This document shows positions 62,961 through 64,000 of a stretch of DNA of 64,000 nucleotides, piece after piece. The notes under the pieces are model-generated. The model ran no database searches. It saw only the letters and a list, made by a program, of their open reading frames with translations, and was not told the DNA's origin. The first letter of the stretch is position 1, and each line of letters starts with the position of its first letter. Origin of the DNA: JBHHUI01 sp965248775 (GTDB lineage Bacteria; Chloroflexota; Anaerolineae; Anaerolineales; JBHHUI01). The stretch lies in contig OZ252150.1 in assembly GCA_965248775.1 (NCBI GenBank), positions 2,976,001-3,040,000 on the forward strand. Reading direction: 5' to 3'. Made by a program: the position numbers and the translations under genes.

Positions 62961-64000
62961 CTATGGAAGTGCGATATGGTTCTCGGACGTAACACAGGGG
63001 CAGGCAGTCAATCTTTGTGCCGGGAAATCGTACGTGAGCCAGCCTTCATAGGCTTCCGCGCCCGCTGCAGCCACCCACCCACTTAATTCAAAAGGAAGCA
63101 ATCCAGCAGCGGGGATCCACTCCCCGTTGTACTTACGTGCCACATGAGTGTGCGTTCCGGTCGCGCGCCCACCGTCACAGGAGGGATGCCCAAGCGGATC
63201 TCCGGCCTGGAGAATTGTGCCCACGTCCGGGAGGGCATCATTGCGCAAGTGGTAGTAAAGGATTGCCCAACCGGTACGTTCGTCGCCATCGCCATCCAGA
63301 TCGACGATAGCCGCAGCCGTGCCAGTACGCACTACTTCTCCAGCGGCCATGGCAGCAACCCATTCAGTGGAATAACCGCAACCGGTTACGACTGCGGGCG
63401 GAGCAAAGTCCAATGCACCATAGGGCAGCGAATTTCCCCAAGCGGGATGTGGCCCGCCCGAAAAAGCCCATACCTTTTCAGGCAAGAATGGCAGCTGGAG
63501 TTCTGGCTGGCGCAGGTCTTCTGGAATAAGCTGCACGGCATAGTCGAACGGCTCCCCGAAGAGCTTTCGATATGTTGCAGCAAAACCATCTAGCCCGGTC
63601 GCCTGCTCAAATTCCGGCGCGGCATACCACATTCCAAAGAGTGTATGCAGCGCTGCCGTGCCGGCGTTCTGCCAGGGATCAATGCGGCTCGCACGTCCAT
63701 CAGCCAATGTTATTTCCAAATCCGAGCCATCCCGCCAGCCATAATAGCCGTTATTAAGCACCCCGGCAGCCCAGCCCAATTGTCCGCCCAGACCGGGGAT
63801 GCTGTCGTCCACTACGTCAAGCAGATAGGTCTCAATATATTTTTCGGCGGGCTGACCTGTCACTATCCCTGTGCGATATTCAAGTATTGCCAGGAGCAGG
63901 CGCGGATTGACCGAGTATTGCAACCCAGTGCGCTGCAGGATTTCCCAGGCCGGACTCAGTGCGCCTGCACTTGTTTCCTGATACTCCGCCAGCCAACCGC
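62961..64000 (-). CDS. M23-type metallopeptidase-like protein (5' partial)
   Basis: The frame is open beyond the right window edge, so the N terminus is missing. The C-terminal ~150 residues are an LytM/M23 domain: PHPAWGNSLPYGALDFAPP (His and Asp near the zinc site), GEVVRTGTAAAIVDLDGDGDERTGWAILYYHLRNDALPDVG and GGRATGTHTHVARKYNGEW (HxH). The N-terminal part (SVNPRLLLAILEYRTG, YIETYLLDVVDDSIPGLGGQLGWAAGVLN) resembles lytic-transglycosylase-like helical segments. Such proteins cut or bind peptidoglycan outside the cell. The visible His/Asp set suggests an active enzyme. Confidence 0.75.
   Translation of the reverse strand, partial: GWLAEYQETSAGALSPAWEILQRTGLQYSVNPRLLLAILEYRTGIVTGQPAEKYIETYLLDVVDDSIPGLGGQLGWAAGVLNNGYYGWRDGSDLEITLADGRASRIDPWQNAGTAALHTLFGMWYAAPEFEQATGLDGFAATYRKLFGEPFDYAVQLIPEDLRQPELQLPFLPEKVWAFSGGPHPAWGNSLPYGALDFAPPAVVTGCGYSTEWVAAMAAGEVVRTGTAAAIVDLDGDGDERTGWAILYYHLRNDALPDVGTILQAGDPLGHPSCDGGRATGTHTHVARKYNGEWIPAAGLLPFELSGWVAAAGAEAYEGWLTYDFPAQRLTACPCVTSENHIALP

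Overview
The window looks like chromosomal DNA of a Chloroflexota bacterium, probably of the Anaerolineae type. This rests on gene content, not on a marker gene: acidic proteins with repeated LPDWL motifs, a MutL-like ASKHA ATPase next to them, large AAA-TPR and SARP-type regulators, a CopC-CopD-cytochrome c fusion, a DUF2085 membrane protein and a divergent-PAP2 protein. No rRNA, tRNA or CRISPR array was seen.

Layout. 1-6.2 kb: four-gene cluster (LPDWL-repeat protein, membrane protein, MutL-like ATPase, barrel/KOW-like protein). 6.5-15.3 kb: housekeeping genes (LPXTG-like protein, phosphohexomutase, solute-binding lipoprotein, xseA-xseB, divergent PAP2, a frameshifted LLM oxidoreductase, SlyD-like FKBP, murJ), then a hairpin-rich non-coding stretch. 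15.7-19.3 kb: two tandem SLC13-type permeases. 20.1-25.5 kb: a broken AAA/TPR/cyclase-type regulator. 25.6-28.1 kb: a trans-sulfuration enzyme and heme A synthase. 28.2-35.5 kb: a DUF3179 gene with an in-frame UGA, then a copper/membrane-protein cluster. 35.6-38.8 kb: a Fur-type regulator and a zinc/manganese ABC transporter. 39.1-43.4 kb: glyoxylate shunt (malate synthase, isocitrate lyase) with a divergent, broken ScfR/RamB-like regulator. 43.5-56.3 kb: accessory region with a duplicated lysE start, an interrupted SARP regulator, an ISAzo13-type element, an IS91-like relic, an intact IS3 element and a split IS4-like transposase. 56.4-64 kb: GlcD/GlcF-type oxidase, CBS protein, AzlCD, a TPR-like membrane protein, a squalene/phytoene synthase and an M23 peptidase cut by the window edge.

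The strongest new signal is the DUF3179 gene at 28205-29044. One TGA lies where the family has the first Cys of its CxxC motif, and 14 nt downstream is a perfect 7-bp hairpin with a GGTCT loop, the loop of the E. coli fdhF SECIS. This reads as a selenoprotein with a U-x-x-C motif. The second is a family of small nested palindromes built from CCCAGT/ACTGGG units at 52.1-55.6 kb (with a related copy near 6.3 kb). They have inserted repeatedly into transposase genes, once in frame directly after the HUH catalytic motif.

Several otherwise good genes carry single in-frame UAG/UAA codons or one-base frameshifts (LLM oxidoreductase, AAA-TPR regulator, CopCD, ScfR-like regulator, malate synthase, SARP regulator). 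UAG also ends several ordinary genes, so global recoding is unlikely. Sequencing error, real decay or suppression remain open. All family assignments come from reading the translated sequences; no database search was run.
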